Assembly: GCA_000183865.1 (NCBI GenBank)
Contig: CM001047.1
Location: 1,797,808-1,806,114, forward strand
Direction: 5' to 3'
DNA from: Listeria marthii FSL S4-120
GTDB lineage: Bacteria; Bacillota; Bacilli; Lactobacillales; Listeriaceae
DNA: 8,307 nucleotides
Shown here piece after piece: positions 1-5,924 of this stretch. The notes under the pieces are model-generated. The model was not told the DNA's origin. It searched no databases and was given only the letters and a program-made list of their open reading frames with translations. How positions within the stretch are numbered: position 1 is the stretch's first letter; each line of letters starts with the position of its first letter. The position numbers and the translations under genes are program-made.

Positions 1-19
1 GTAAAAGTCCTTTTTTCAA
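1..19 (-). CDS. Possible 5' end of a gene running off the left edge
   Basis: On the minus strand a purine-rich GGGGAGGGAG (about 25-34) lies upstream of a TTG codon at 17-19. The GGAGG core is about 8 bases from the TTG, a good Shine-Dalgarno distance. The codons that follow read Met-Lys-Lys-Gly-Leu-Leu before the window ends. A short Lys-Lys start followed by Leu would suit a signal peptide or lipoprotein, but six residues cannot identify a gene. No ATG or GTG lies within reach of this ribosome binding site inside the window, so TTG is the only visible start. In L. monocytogenes I recall the internalin gene inlC near this locus, but these residues do not match the InlC start as I remember it. 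Confidence 0.35.
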
Positions 20-360
20 CTTTTCTCCCTCCCCTATAATCTAGTTTCATCGTAACATGATAAGTTAATGTATAACCAAAATTTATCACGAATGGCTAAA
101 AATAAATTGATTTCGATTTTTTCTTACATAAAATATTCGTTAATTGTTACTTCTGCTATAAAAAACAACACAATTTCAGTAATTATTTATTATATTATGC
201 ATCCCTGTTTTTTATTGTCACAGAATATATTTATTCATTCTATTTAAAATAGCATTTATACAATTAAATCCGATTTTTTTTTTGATTTTTTAACATTTAT
301 TTAAAACAGCTTGTGTATAAGATAGTATTATTATTCAAAAACACCTGATTAAATTACCCC
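20..360. other. AT-rich stretch without a recognisable gene
   Basis: About 340 bases lie between the rplS terminator and the possible gene start at 19. The stretch has many T and A runs, including ten T at about 274-283, and stop codons break all frames. It contains one plausible minus-strand promoter (192-221), listed separately. I see no tRNA, no strong hairpin and no direct repeat array. It probably serves as the promoter and leader region of the minus-strand gene to the left. Confidence 0.6.
192..221 (-). promoter_or_regulatory. Candidate sigma-A promoter reading left
   Basis: On the minus strand GTGACA (216-221, five of six to TTGACA) is followed after 18 bases by TAATAT (192-197, four of six to TATAAT). 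Transcription would start near 185 and give a leader of about 165 bases before the TTG at 19. The region is so AT-rich that promoter-like matches arise by chance. Confidence 0.35.
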
Positions 361-390
361 AAAACAAAAACCCTTGATTTCTCAAGGGTT
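361..390 (-). terminator. rho-independent terminator of rplS
   Basis: The 7-bp perfect stem CCCTTGA (371-377) / TCAAGGG (382-388) closes a four-base loop. On the minus strand it is followed by TTTTTGTTTT (361-370). It lies 17 bases past the rplS stop codon, so it ends the rplS transcript. Confidence 0.93.
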
Positions 391-405
391 TCAGCCGTTA
401 AATGA

Positions 406-750
406 TTAACGAATTTCTTTAATACGAGCCGCTTTACCACGTAGGTTACGTAGGTAGTAAAGTTTCGCACGACGTACTTTACCACGACGGATAACTTCTA
501 ATTTTGCGATACGTGGAGTATGTACTGGGAAAGTACGTTCCACGCCAACACTGTTAGAAATTTTACGAACAGTGAAAGTTTCGCTGATTCCAGCTCCGCG
601 ACGTTTGATTACAACGCCTTCGAATAATTGGATACGTTCGCGAGTACCTTCGACTACTTTCGCATGTACACGTACAGTATCACCCGGACGGAAATTTGGA
701 ACATCTGGGTTTAGTTGACTTTTTGTGATTTCATCAATCAGTTTGTTCAT
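406..750 (-). CDS. rplS: Large ribosomal subunit protein bL19
   Basis: This encodes bL19, 114 residues, the usual length. bL19 sits at the interface between the 50S and 30S subunits. The sequence starts [13 protein letters not shown], carries the conserved [16 protein letters not shown] block (about 22-37) and ends in the basic [21 protein letters not shown] segment. The start is the ATG at 748-750 because GGAAGGAGAG (757-766) lies 8 bases upstream. The reading frame stays open to 831, but the extra residues match no L19 and fall in the mRNA leader. In Bacillus subtilis rplS follows trmD directly. Here four genes separate them, and rplS has its own promoter, leader and terminator, so it is a single-gene unit. 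Confidence 0.98.
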
Positions 751-832
751 GTTATTCTCTCCTTCCAACAAACATTCATTCATATTAATAATGAAGCGGA
801 ATATCGTTATCAGACTGGTTTCTCCAGTCACC
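751..832 (-). promoter_or_regulatory. Probable L19 leader (autoregulatory 5' UTR)
   Basis: The transcript from the promoter at 839-867 has a leader of about 80 bases. It begins with a perfect 6-bp hairpin, GACTGG/CCAGTC with a five-base loop (813-829). A second weaker pairing, TTCAT/ATGAA, lies nearer the ribosome binding site. An L19 leader family upstream of rplS is known in low-GC Gram-positive bacteria and is thought to let L19 repress its own mRNA. The position and the short strong hairpin agree with that; membership in the family is inferred, not computed. Confidence 0.6.
757..766 (-). promoter_or_regulatory. Ribosome binding site of rplS
   Basis: GGAAGGAGAG on the minus strand ends close to the ATG at 748-750, with AGGAG 8 bases away. 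It fixes the rplS start and rules out the longer reading frame that continues to 831. Confidence 0.9.
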
Positions 833-838
833 TTATTC

Positions 839-867
839 AGGTTACCATAAACTAGTTTCGCTGTAAA
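839..867 (-). promoter_or_regulatory. rplS promoter, extended -10 type
   Basis: On the minus strand TTTACA (862-867, five of six to TTGACA) is followed after 17 bases by TAACCT (839-844). A TGG just before the -10 element gives an extended -10. The -10 itself is weak, which the extension may offset. It resembles the rpsP promoter of this window in the -35 element, spacer, TGG and the A-rich stretch upstream. Confidence 0.7.
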
Positions 868-900
868 GTTTTTTTCTTACTTTTTCTTTGATAAAAAAGC

Positions 901-931
901 TTGACCTTGGAGTATGGTTCAATGTTACCTT
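901..931 (+). promoter_or_regulatory. MerR-type promoter/operator with 19-bp spacer
   Basis: TTGACC (901-906) and TACCTT (926-931) are separated by 19 bases, two more than optimal, as in promoters activated by MerR-family proteins through DNA distortion. The spacer holds an imperfect dyad centred at 914/915: seven of eleven base pairs match across 904-925, including TTG (907-909) with CAA (920-922) and AC with GT at the ends. The regulator is encoded 26 bases downstream, so autoregulation is the likely arrangement. The -35 lies only 34 bases from that of the divergent rplS promoter. Confidence 0.75.
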
Positions 932-944
932 TAGTATATCAAAT

Positions 945-950
945 GGAGGT
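945..950 (+). promoter_or_regulatory. Ribosome binding site of the MerR-family gene
   Basis: GGAGGT lies 7 bases before the ATG at 958-960. It decides this start over the in-frame TTG at 901-903, which is part of the -35 element. Confidence 0.9.
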
Positions 951-957
951 GTCGGAT

Positions 958-1392
958 ATGGAACAATGGACGGTGAAAGAAATGGCTGCCTATGTGGGGA
1001 TTTCAGCGGATACATTACGATATTATGAAAAAAACAAAATAATTGTACCTAATCGCTTGGAAAACGGGTATCGTGTTTATAACGCAGAACACTTATTAGA
1101 AATAAAGTTTATTCTGGTGATGAAATACGCTCGCTTTTCCCTTTCTGAAATAAAGCTGATGATGGAATGGTTAAGGAGTGAGCCTTCTGTTGCTTGTAAT
1201 ACGGCGTCGAAGGAGTTACTTGCGCTTAAAGCGGCGGAAATTAAACAGACGATTGCACATTATACGAAAATAGCAGCTCTTTTAGAAGAATTGCCACAAA
1301 TCGATGAGGTTCAAGATTACAGCACTGTCCAAAAAGACGTTAATATCTTTGTTGAACATATTTTCACTGACATCAGGAAGGATGGCTTTTAA
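958..1392 (+). CDS. MerR-family transcriptional regulator
   Basis: This encodes a 144-residue DNA-binding regulator. The N-terminal winged helix-turn-helix is clear: TVKEMAAYVGISADTLRYYEK (about 5-25) followed by NGYRVYNAEHLLEIKFI (36-52). A long helix in the second half (about 82-112) would form the dimer coiled coil. The protein is short, with no large ligand domain, so it resembles the small MerR proteins that sense oxidants, aldehydes or metals. It has one cysteine, Cys80, just before the dimer helix; that could be a redox or electrophile sensor, but one cysteine is weak evidence. The gene starts a three-gene plus-strand cassette and its stop codon overlaps the next start. Its promoter has the 19-bp spacer of MerR targets, so it probably controls itself and the two enzymes behind it. 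The inducer is unknown. Confidence 0.93.
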   Translation: MEQWTVKEMAAYVGISADTLRYYEKNKIIVPNRLENGYRVYNAEHLLEIKFILVMKYARFSLSEIKLMMEWLRSEPSVACNTASKELLALKAAEIKQTIAHYTKIAALLEELPQIDEVQDYSTVQKDVNIFVEHIFTDIRKDGF

Positions 1393-1979
1393 TGGCTAAA
1401 ATTGTGGCAATCATTGGCGATCCGCGTGAAAAAGGAACGTCTAGAGATATGTTTCAGAGATATTTAGCTTTATTTGAAGGGCATCCAACTATCGAAGTAA
1501 AGACATATGATGTGCGCGAGTTAGCGTTTGACCCTAATTTGCCTGAAGGTTATCGCACGGAGCAAACTGCTGAAATGATTGCGCTCAAACAAGACGTTCG
1601 TTCAGCTGATTTATTGTTGTTTTCTTATCCAGTTTGGTGGTTTAATGTTCCCGCTGTGTTGAAAGGCGTGATTGACCATTTGTTTTGGCGCGGTGAGAGT
1701 TATAGTTTTAAAGATAAAAAGTATTTCTTTACGGGACCTTGGCGAAAAAAACGGGCGCGGCTAATTTATACGATTGGCGGCATGGAGTTACAACATCGGC
1801 TGTTTGCTCGCCCTGCCTTGACTGCCTTGCGCTATCCGCTATGGATGAGCGGCGTTCTTTCTGTAAAAGCGACTGCGATTGATCGGCTGGACCTGTCTAT
1901 TCGTAAATCGGATGACTACTATACTAATAAAATTACTCGTGCAGCTAAAAAAGATGTTCGTTTCTTATTAAAAAAGTGA
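1392..1979 (+). CDS. Flavodoxin-fold NAD(P)H-dependent oxidoreductase
   Basis: This encodes a 195-residue protein of the flavodoxin-like NAD(P)H dehydrogenase (quinone) family, in the KefF/MdaB group. A first beta strand and phosphate-binding loop are seen at IVAIIGDPREKGTSR (4-18). The family signature YPVWWFNVPAVLKGVIDHLF lies at 79-98, and the IGG loop at 128-130 is where such enzymes bind the flavin ring. These cytosolic enzymes usually carry FMN or FAD and reduce quinones or other electrophiles with two electrons. The ATG shares its A with the TAA of the regulator gene, and AGGAAGGA (1375-1382) serves as ribosome binding site, so the two genes are translationally coupled. The pairing suggests induction by a quinone or electrophile. 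The true substrate cannot be read from the sequence. Confidence 0.9.
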   Translation: MAKIVAIIGDPREKGTSRDMFQRYLALFEGHPTIEVKTYDVRELAFDPNLPEGYRTEQTAEMIALKQDVRSADLLLFSYPVWWFNVPAVLKGVIDHLFWRGESYSFKDKKYFFTGPWRKKRARLIYTIGGMELQHRLFARPALTALRYPLWMSGVLSVKATAIDRLDLSIRKSDDYYTNKITRAAKKDVRFLLKK

Positions 1980-1999
1980 TTTAGAAAGAAGGTTTTTTG

Positions 2000-2716
2000 A
2001 TGAAAATTACTGCCAAACATCAATATTGGCAAATAACGACATTACCGCACCTTTTTCCGGTAAATTGTTATTTAGTTTTGGAGAATGATGGTTTAACCTT
2101 GATAGATACAGGGATTTTAGCACATGCAAAAGGGATTATTTCACTCATCCACAAATTAAATTTACCTTTAAAACGAATTTTACTAACACACGCGCATGGT
2201 GACCATATTGGTGGTTTGGTCGCGGTGAAGGCGGCTTTTCCGAAGGCACTTGTGATGATTGGAAGTAGAGAAAAGTTGCTTGTGGAGACGAAAGAAATTT
2301 ATGCTTTTGAAACGCAGAAACCGTTAAAAGGTAGTTATCCAGATGCGCTGCCAGTGAAAATCGATCACATTTTAAAAGACGGTGATATGGTTGGATCGTT
2401 GTTAATTATTGATACGCCCGGCCATACGCCTGGTTCGATTTCCTTTTTTGATGAGCGGAACGGGCATTTGTTTGTTGGGGATTTATTTCAAACGCGTGGT
2501 GGAGCGGCTATTTGCGGGGAGAAACGGTTGTTGTTTCCTTTTCCAGCGATGGGCTCTTGGGATCTTTCGACGAGTATTCTGTCAGCGGAAAATTTGCAGC
2601 TGTTTGATGTGACGGAAATTGCTTGTGGGCATGGACCGATTAAATCAATGGCTGATTTTGACTTAGCAAGTGTGCTGCATCGCGCAAATAAACAAGTTGA
2701 AACTCAAAAAGACTAG
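2000..2716 (+). CDS. Metallo-beta-lactamase-fold hydrolase
   Basis: This encodes a 238-residue MBL-fold protein with a full set of metal ligands: the THAHGDHIGG motif (63-72; His64, His66, Asp68, His69), His142 in DTPGHTPGS (138-146), Asp161 in the GD pair, and His211 in CGHG (209-212). LIDTG at 34-38 is the usual strand before the active site. This suggests a two-metal (zinc or iron) hydrolase of the glyoxalase II/lactonase type rather than an antibiotic beta-lactamase. There is no signal peptide. The start is the ATG at 2000, 7 bases after AAGAAGG; the TTG three bases earlier is less likely. The gene follows the oxidoreductase by 20 bases and ends the cassette. It may hydrolyse a thioester or lactone formed in the same stress response, which is inference. 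Confidence 0.92.
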   Translation: MKITAKHQYWQITTLPHLFPVNCYLVLENDGLTLIDTGILAHAKGIISLIHKLNLPLKRILLTHAHGDHIGGLVAVKAAFPKALVMIGSREKLLVETKEIYAFETQKPLKGSYPDALPVKIDHILKDGDMVGSLLIIDTPGHTPGSISFFDERNGHLFVGDLFQTRGGAAICGEKRLLFPFPAMGSWDLSTSILSAENLQLFDVTEIACGHGPIKSMADFDLASVLHRANKQVETQKD

Positions 2717-2748
2717 AAAACCAATTGCTGGCTTTCTAGTCTTTTTTT
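2706..2748. terminator. Bidirectional terminator between convergent genes
   Basis: The 9-bp perfect stem GACTAGAAA (2711-2719) / TTTCTAGTC (2733-2741) is extended inward by CC/GG after one mismatch and outward by A-T pairs. Seven T follow on the plus strand (2742-2748), and the five A at 2706-2710 give a U-run on the minus strand. The stem contains the TAG stop of the MBL gene (2714-2716), and the minus-strand stop TAA (2747-2749) lies at its outer edge, so one hairpin serves both units. Confidence 0.93.
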
Positions 2749-3136
2749 AGAATCTCGTAATTTTAATGTTGACGGCTGTTCCGTATGCTAGTTGATATAC
2801 GAGACCATCGACGAATTGCTCAGTGAACGAACAATGAATTAAACCATTTCCCCCGGCATCTAAAGCTTTCTTTTGTAATTCTTGGAGTAGATTTTCAAAA
2901 CCTACTGTTTCTAAGTATGCTTCTGGGTCGCTTTTGATTCTTGGGCGGACGCTTTTGGCGAATACAACGGTTAGGATGTCATGATTTACATTAATTGGTC
3001 CGGTAGAGACCTGAACATCTTGCCATTTTTGGCCAATTCGTTTTTGGTCGTTTTCTTCTTGCACATAGGCTTCTCGTTCTTTTTGACGTTCGGATTTTTT
3101 GGATTCTTTTTCATCTGGAGTTCCGAAAATTGCCAT
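2747..3136 (-). CDS. Small protein with a YbjQ-like domain
   Basis: This encodes 129 residues with no signal peptide or membrane segment. The first 37 or so residues are highly charged, rich in Lys, Glu and Gln, and probably helical or disordered. From about 40 onward the pattern resembles the YbjQ/DUF74 fold: a helix around 80-94, then ALDAGGNGLIHCSF (91-104), and the ending LAYGTAVNI (116-124), which in YbjQ proteins is the well-conserved LAYGTAV motif. YbjQ domains form oligomeric rings and are labelled heavy-metal binding, but no function is proven. The lone cysteine (102) gives no obvious metal site. The gene follows trmD by 18 bases without a terminator, so it is the last gene of that unit. 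The similarity was judged by eye. Confidence 0.75.
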   Translation of the reverse strand: MAIFGTPDEKESKKSERQKEREAYVQEENDQKRIGQKWQDVQVSTGPINVNHDILTVVFAKSVRPRIKSDPEAYLETVGFENLLQELQKKALDAGGNGLIHCSFTEQFVDGLVYQLAYGTAVNIKITRF

Positions 3137-3154
3137 TTAAAATCACGTCCTTTT

Positions 3155-3892
3155 TTATTTACTGTCGGACCATTCTTTGAGCCAAGTTTTTTGCTTGTCT
3201 GTTAAGGGATAGTTTTTTAGTAAATCCGGGCGGCGTTCGTAAGTTCTTTTGAGCGATTCTTTGTCGCGCCATTCTTCTATCCAAGCGTGATTACCGCTGA
3301 GTAAAATATCTGGCACTTTCATTCCACGAAAATCAGCTGGTCGCGTGTAGTGCGGATGTTCAAGTAGACCCGTCGAAAAGGAATCTGTTACAGCGGAGTC
3401 CTTATTACCAAGTACACCCGGCAAAAGACGGATAACGCTGTCCATCACGATCATTGCACCAATTTCGCCACCAGTTAAAATGTAATCGCCAATCGAAACT
3501 TCATCAGTAACAAGGTGTTCGCGAATTCGTTCATCGTAACCTTCATAATGGCCACAAATGAAGACAAGATGCTCTTCTTCGGCAAATTCTTCTGCCATTT
3601 TTTGGTTGAAACGTTTACCGGCTGGGTCCATTAAAATAACTCTTGGCTTTGTTTCTGGCTGTTTTTCTTTTACAGCTTGAACAGCATCAAATATCGGCTG
3701 GGCTTTAAGCAACATGCCCGCGCCACCGCCGTAAGGATAGTCATCGACAATATGATGCTTTCCTTCTGCATATTCCCTGAAATCCGTCACTTCAACCGCG
3801 ACACGCTCGTTTTCGATCGCTTTTTTAATAATTGAATTCCCGGTCACTCCCGAAAACATATCTGGGAAAATGGATAGAATGTCAATTTTCAT
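3155..3892 (-). CDS. trmD: tRNA (guanine-N1)-methyltransferase TrmD
   Basis: TrmD uses S-adenosylmethionine to methylate N1 of G37, next to the anticodon, and so prevents +1 frameshifting. It is a homodimeric SPOUT enzyme with a trefoil knot at the active site. The 245 residues are the normal length. Visible signatures are FPDMF (9-13), [11 protein letters not shown] (51-61), [11 protein letters not shown] (113-123), [11 protein letters not shown] (133-143) and HYTRP (181-185). Asp170 in AVTDSF matches the catalytic aspartate of the Escherichia coli enzyme. The ATG shares one base with the TAA of rimM, so the two are translationally coupled. In most Firmicutes rplS follows; here a YbjQ-like gene follows and rplS lies about 2.4 kb away behind a plus-strand cassette. 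Confidence 0.98.
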   Translation of the reverse strand: MKIDILSIFPDMFSGVTGNSIIKKAIENERVAVEVTDFREYAEGKHHIVDDYPYGGGAGMLLKAQPIFDAVQAVKEKQPETKPRVILMDPAGKRFNQKMAEEFAEEEHLVFICGHYEGYDERIREHLVTDEVSIGDYILTGGEIGAMIVMDSVIRLLPGVLGNKDSAVTDSFSTGLLEHPHYTRPADFRGMKVPDILLSGNHAWIEEWRDKESLKRTYERRPDLLKNYPLTDKQKTWLKEWSDSK

Positions 3893-4410
3893 TAATCTAG
3901 CAGCCCTTCCATTACTTCGATGGTAATTTTTTTATCGTTGGTATTGATTTCTTTGACTACATCAGCAATGTATGGAATTAGTTTTTCTTTTTTGTCTGCG
4001 CCTTTTACGACCCAGACATCGTTTGCGCCTGGTGTTAGAATTTCTGTAATTTCGCCAAGTTCTTCGCCGTCTGTCGTTACAACGGTACAACCGATGATTT
4101 CGTGGAAGTAAAATTCGTTTTCTTCTAAATCGGTTAGTTGCGCTTCTTTGATTTTAAGTACGCCTTCTTTCATACGTTCCACTTGATGAATTCCTGTGAA
4201 TCCTTCAAACATAAGTAAATCAAAGTTTTTATGTTTGCGGTGCGAACGAATGATTAGTTTTTCTGGTTTCTTGCTATTTTTTTCGAATAAGTACACGGTA
4301 TTCCCTACTTGGAACCGTTCTTCTGGAAAATCGGTTGTTGCGATAACGCGAATTTCACCGATTAAGCCATGGGTATTAACAATTTTTCCTACATTATACA
4401 TTTTCTCCAT
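3892..4410 (-). CDS. rimM: Ribosome maturation factor RimM
   Basis: RimM binds uS19 and helps fold the 3' head domain of 16S rRNA during 30S assembly. The 172 residues show the two expected domains: an N-terminal RimM beta-barrel (about 5-90) starting [18 protein letters not shown], and a C-terminal PRC-barrel (98-172) with [21 protein letters not shown] (124-135), LIPYI (144-148) and the final EVMEGLLD. The start is the ATG at 4408-4410, 5 bases after GAGGT; an in-frame ATG three codons later is possible but further from the ribosome binding site. That site overlaps the TAG stop of the upstream ylqD gene, with a gap of 9 bases. Confidence 0.97.
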   Translation of the reverse strand: MEKMYNVGKIVNTHGLIGEIRVIATTDFPEERFQVGNTVYLFEKNSKKPEKLIIRSHRKHKNFDLLMFEGFTGIHQVERMKEGVLKIKEAQLTDLEENEFYFHEIIGCTVVTTDGEELGEITEILTPGANDVWVVKGADKKEKLIPYIADVVKEINTNDKKITIEVMEGLLD

Positions 4411-4419
4411 AAGTCACCT

Positions 4420-4806
4420 CTAGCGTATTTCTACTATGATTCCATCTTTGACCACAATAGTTTTATCAAAAATGGATTTATCCCACTTGTCTCCTACTTG
4501 TACATCAATAATTGTTTCCATTTCTCGTTCGCGAATTTCACTGCCAAGTTCGAGGACTTCTAATTGTTCCATTTGAAACTGAATTAGTTTTTTCTTTTCT
4601 CGGCGGATGTCGAGTTCGTGGGTAAAGTAATCTGCCACTCGCTCTGGTTGAAATTTGCTTTTTCGTTCCATTTTCTTTTGTTCGAAATGTAACTGATCGC
4701 ATTCTTGCTCAATTTGTCGTTTTTGTTCGGTATAATACTCGATTAATTCTTGTTTACTTGCTTCGGTCAAAATTTGTTTGACGACAACTTTTTGGATGAT
4801 TTCCAC
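4420..4806 (-). CDS. ylqD: YlqD-like protein
   Basis: This encodes 128 residues resembling Bacillus subtilis YlqD in size, composition and place directly before rimM. Residues 18-85 are a long charged helix, rich in Glu, Gln, Lys and Arg, probably a coiled coil. Residues 86-128 look like a small beta domain (LELGSEI, DVQVGDKWD, TIVVKDGIIVEIR). No catalytic motif is visible. The function is unknown; its steady company with rimM and trmD suggests a role in ribosome or tRNA biology, which is inference. The start codon is GTG: GGAGG (4813-4817) stands 6 bases away and there is no nearby ATG. The gene follows the amidotransferase-like gene by 27 bases. Confidence 0.88.
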   Translation of the reverse strand: MEIIQKVVVKQILTEASKQELIEYYTEQKRQIEQECDQLHFEQKKMERKSKFQPERVADYFTHELDIRREKKKLIQFQMEQLEVLELGSEIREREMETIIDVQVGDKWDKSIFDKTIVVKDGIIVEIR

Positions 4807-4812
4807 TGGACA

Positions 4813-4817
4813 CCTCC
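4813..4817 (-). promoter_or_regulatory. Ribosome binding site fixing the ylqD GTG start
   Basis: GGAGG on the minus strand lies 6 bases before the GTG at 4804-4806, which supports this non-ATG start. Confidence 0.85.
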
Positions 4818-4833
4818 ACTAGCGATTATCTCC

Positions 4834-5568
4834 TTATTTTACCATAGTTTTTTTGGATTCATCTACTAATGCCTGGAATAATTGTTCACTTTCTGGATCT
4901 GTTTGGAACATTAATTCAGGATGCCACTGAACCCCTAAGTACCAACTTGGCAAATTGTCCCCTTCTACTGCTTCAATCATTCCATCGGCAGTGCGTGCTG
5001 TTACTTTGAAACTAGGTGCTAATTTTTTGATAAATTGGTGATGCAGCGAGTTGACTAATTTTTTATTTGGATGGTGTTTTGCGAGTTCGCTCGTTGGTTC
5101 GATATCAATTGTATGGGAGCCGAGTTGTTCATCGACGCGCTGTAAGTGTTGTAAAGCTTTCGTTTCGACTTGGCTAATATCTTGATACAACGAGCCACCT
5201 AGCGCCACGTTGACTAGCTGCATCCCACGGCAGATTGCGAAAATAGGTTTTCCAGCGTCTAGGGCTGCTCGAACTAAGGCGATTTCATAGCTGTCCCGCG
5301 GTGGAAAATAAGCGCCGATTTCTTGGGATGGTTCTTCTAAATAAAATTGTGGCGTAATGTCTTGTCCACCGGTTAAAAGTAAGCCATCTACAAGAGAAAT
5401 TGCTTGAACGGCAACAGATGGATCATCTATTGGTAAAGCGATAGGAAATCCGCCAACTTTTTGAATTGCATCTACATATCGCTGTTGCGTATAGGTTACA
5501 CGGTGTCCGTAAAATACGTCCACTCCTTTTACTAATCTGTTTCCTGTAATTCCAATAACTGGCTTCAT
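4834..5568 (-). CDS. Class I glutamine amidotransferase-like hydrolase (peptidase C26, PuuD-like)
   Basis: This encodes 244 residues of the gamma-glutamyl hydrolase family that includes PuuD, which releases GABA from gamma-glutamyl-GABA. The triad is complete: nucleophile Cys113 in FAICRGMQLVNVALGG (110-125), His216 and Glu218 in GVQWHPE (212-218). LLLTGGQDITP (63-73) and the start PVIGITGNR are typical. It has no synthase partner domain, so it works alone on a small gamma-glutamyl compound in the cytosol; the substrate could be gamma-Glu-GABA or another gamma-glutamyl amine. The ATG at 5566-5568 is 7 bases from GGAGG (5576-5580); the GTG directly before it is too close. The gene sits between the KH-domain gene and ylqD, where B. 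subtilis has none. It follows a terminator, and I find no convincing promoter in the 105-base gap. Confidence 0.92.
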   Translation of the reverse strand: MKPVIGITGNRLVKGVDVFYGHRVTYTQQRYVDAIQKVGGFPIALPIDDPSVAVQAISLVDGLLLTGGQDITPQFYLEEPSQEIGAYFPPRDSYEIALVRAALDAGKPIFAICRGMQLVNVALGGSLYQDISQVETKALQHLQRVDEQLGSHTIDIEPTSELAKHHPNKKLVNSLHHQFIKKLAPSFKVTARTADGMIEAVEGDNLPSWYLGVQWHPELMFQTDPESEQLFQALVDESKKTMVK

Positions 5569-5575
5569 CACAATT

Positions 5576-5580
5576 CCTCC
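5576..5580 (-). promoter_or_regulatory. Ribosome binding site of the amidotransferase-like gene
   Basis: GGAGG on the minus strand lies 7 bases before the ATG at 5566-5568 but only 4 from the GTG at 5569-5571, which favours the ATG. Confidence 0.8.
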
Positions 5581-5647
5581 ATTTCTATTCTATTTTACAA
5601 CATTTAGTGAGGTAATTGCTTCTCTGATGATTGTTAAAAAAAGTTAT

Positions 5648-5675
5648 AAAAAAACTCGCCAAATTGACGAGTTTT
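5648..5675 (-). terminator. rho-independent terminator of rpsP and the KH-domain gene
   Basis: AAAACTCG (5651-5658) pairs with CGAGTTTT (5668-5675). On the minus strand the stem runs into a T-rich tail of seven T, ATAAC and seven more T (down to about 5634). It starts 2 bases past the TAA of the KH-domain gene. The G+C part of the stem is only 4 bp, so some read-through into the next gene is possible. Confidence 0.85.
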
Positions 5676-5677
5676 TG

Positions 5678-5908
5678 TTATTCGATAATTTCAAGACGAA
5701 TCTTCTTATCGTTTTTGGAGCCAACTGCGTAGACAAGAGTACGAATCGCTTTCGCAATACGACCTTGCTTACCAATCACGCGTCCCATGTCTTCTTTACT
5801 GACAGACAATTTGTAGGTTAACGATGTATCCGTTTCTTCCGGCGTGATAACAACGTCTTCCGGGTGGTCAACAAGGGGTTTCACGATTGAGAGAATGAGT
5901 TCTTCCAT
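5678..5908 (-). CDS. khpA: KH-domain RNA-binding protein KhpA (YlqC)
   Basis: This encodes a 76-residue single KH domain, the usual size of KhpA. The RNA-binding GxxG loop is seen as VIGKQGR (44-50, GKQG at 46-49), followed by the helix IAKAIRTLVYAV. The N-terminal helix MEELILSIVKPLVDHPEDV is typical. KhpA binds RNA with its partner KhpB and in streptococci affects cell division and small RNA function. Its place directly after rpsP is conserved in Firmicutes. The gap to rpsP is 16 bases, and the AAGGAGG site follows directly on the rpsP stop codon. Spacing from GGAGG to the ATG is 11 bases, somewhat long, with no other start codon between. Confidence 0.96.
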   Translation of the reverse strand: MEELILSIVKPLVDHPEDVVITPEETDTSLTYKLSVSKEDMGRVIGKQGRIAKAIRTLVYAVGSKNDKKIRLEIIE

Positions 5909-5924
5909 TCGCGCCGAGACCTCC

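Noticed and set aside
751..831. N-terminal extension of the rplS reading frame
   Set aside because: The extra 27 residues match no L19 protein, lie in the mRNA leader, and the ATG at 748-750 has its own well-placed ribosome binding site.
901..957. Upstream TTG start of the MerR-family gene
   Set aside because: The TTG is the first half of the -35 element, no ribosome binding site precedes it, and the ATG at 958 follows GGAGGT at 7 bases.
1997..1999. TTG as start of the MBL-fold gene
   Set aside because: The ATG directly after it has the better spacing to AAGAAGG and is the preferred codon.
2409..2612. Open frame inside the MBL-fold gene on the same strand
   Set aside because: It lies within a gene whose metal-binding motifs are intact, and its translation has no recognisable features.
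2000..2716. Antibiotic resistance beta-lactamase
   Set aside because: There is no signal peptide, the motif set is that of the broad hydrolase superfamily, and the context is a MerR redox cassette.
2981..3205. Plus-strand open frame across the YbjQ-like gene start and trmD end
   Set aside because: It is antisense to two real genes; its Phe-rich sequence reflects the Lys/Glu codons on the other strand.
3920..4563. Plus-strand open frames opposite rimM and ylqD
   Set aside because: They are antisense to clear genes, lack ribosome binding sites and resemble no protein.
5593..5598. Promoter for the amidotransferase-like gene based on TAAAAT
   Set aside because: No hexamer resembling TTGACA stands 16-18 bases upstream. 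TTAACA further upstream has only TACCTC at 17 bases, so neither makes a convincing promoter.
5627..5821. Plus-strand open frame opposite the KH-domain gene
   Set aside because: It runs through the terminator hairpin and is antisense to a conserved gene.
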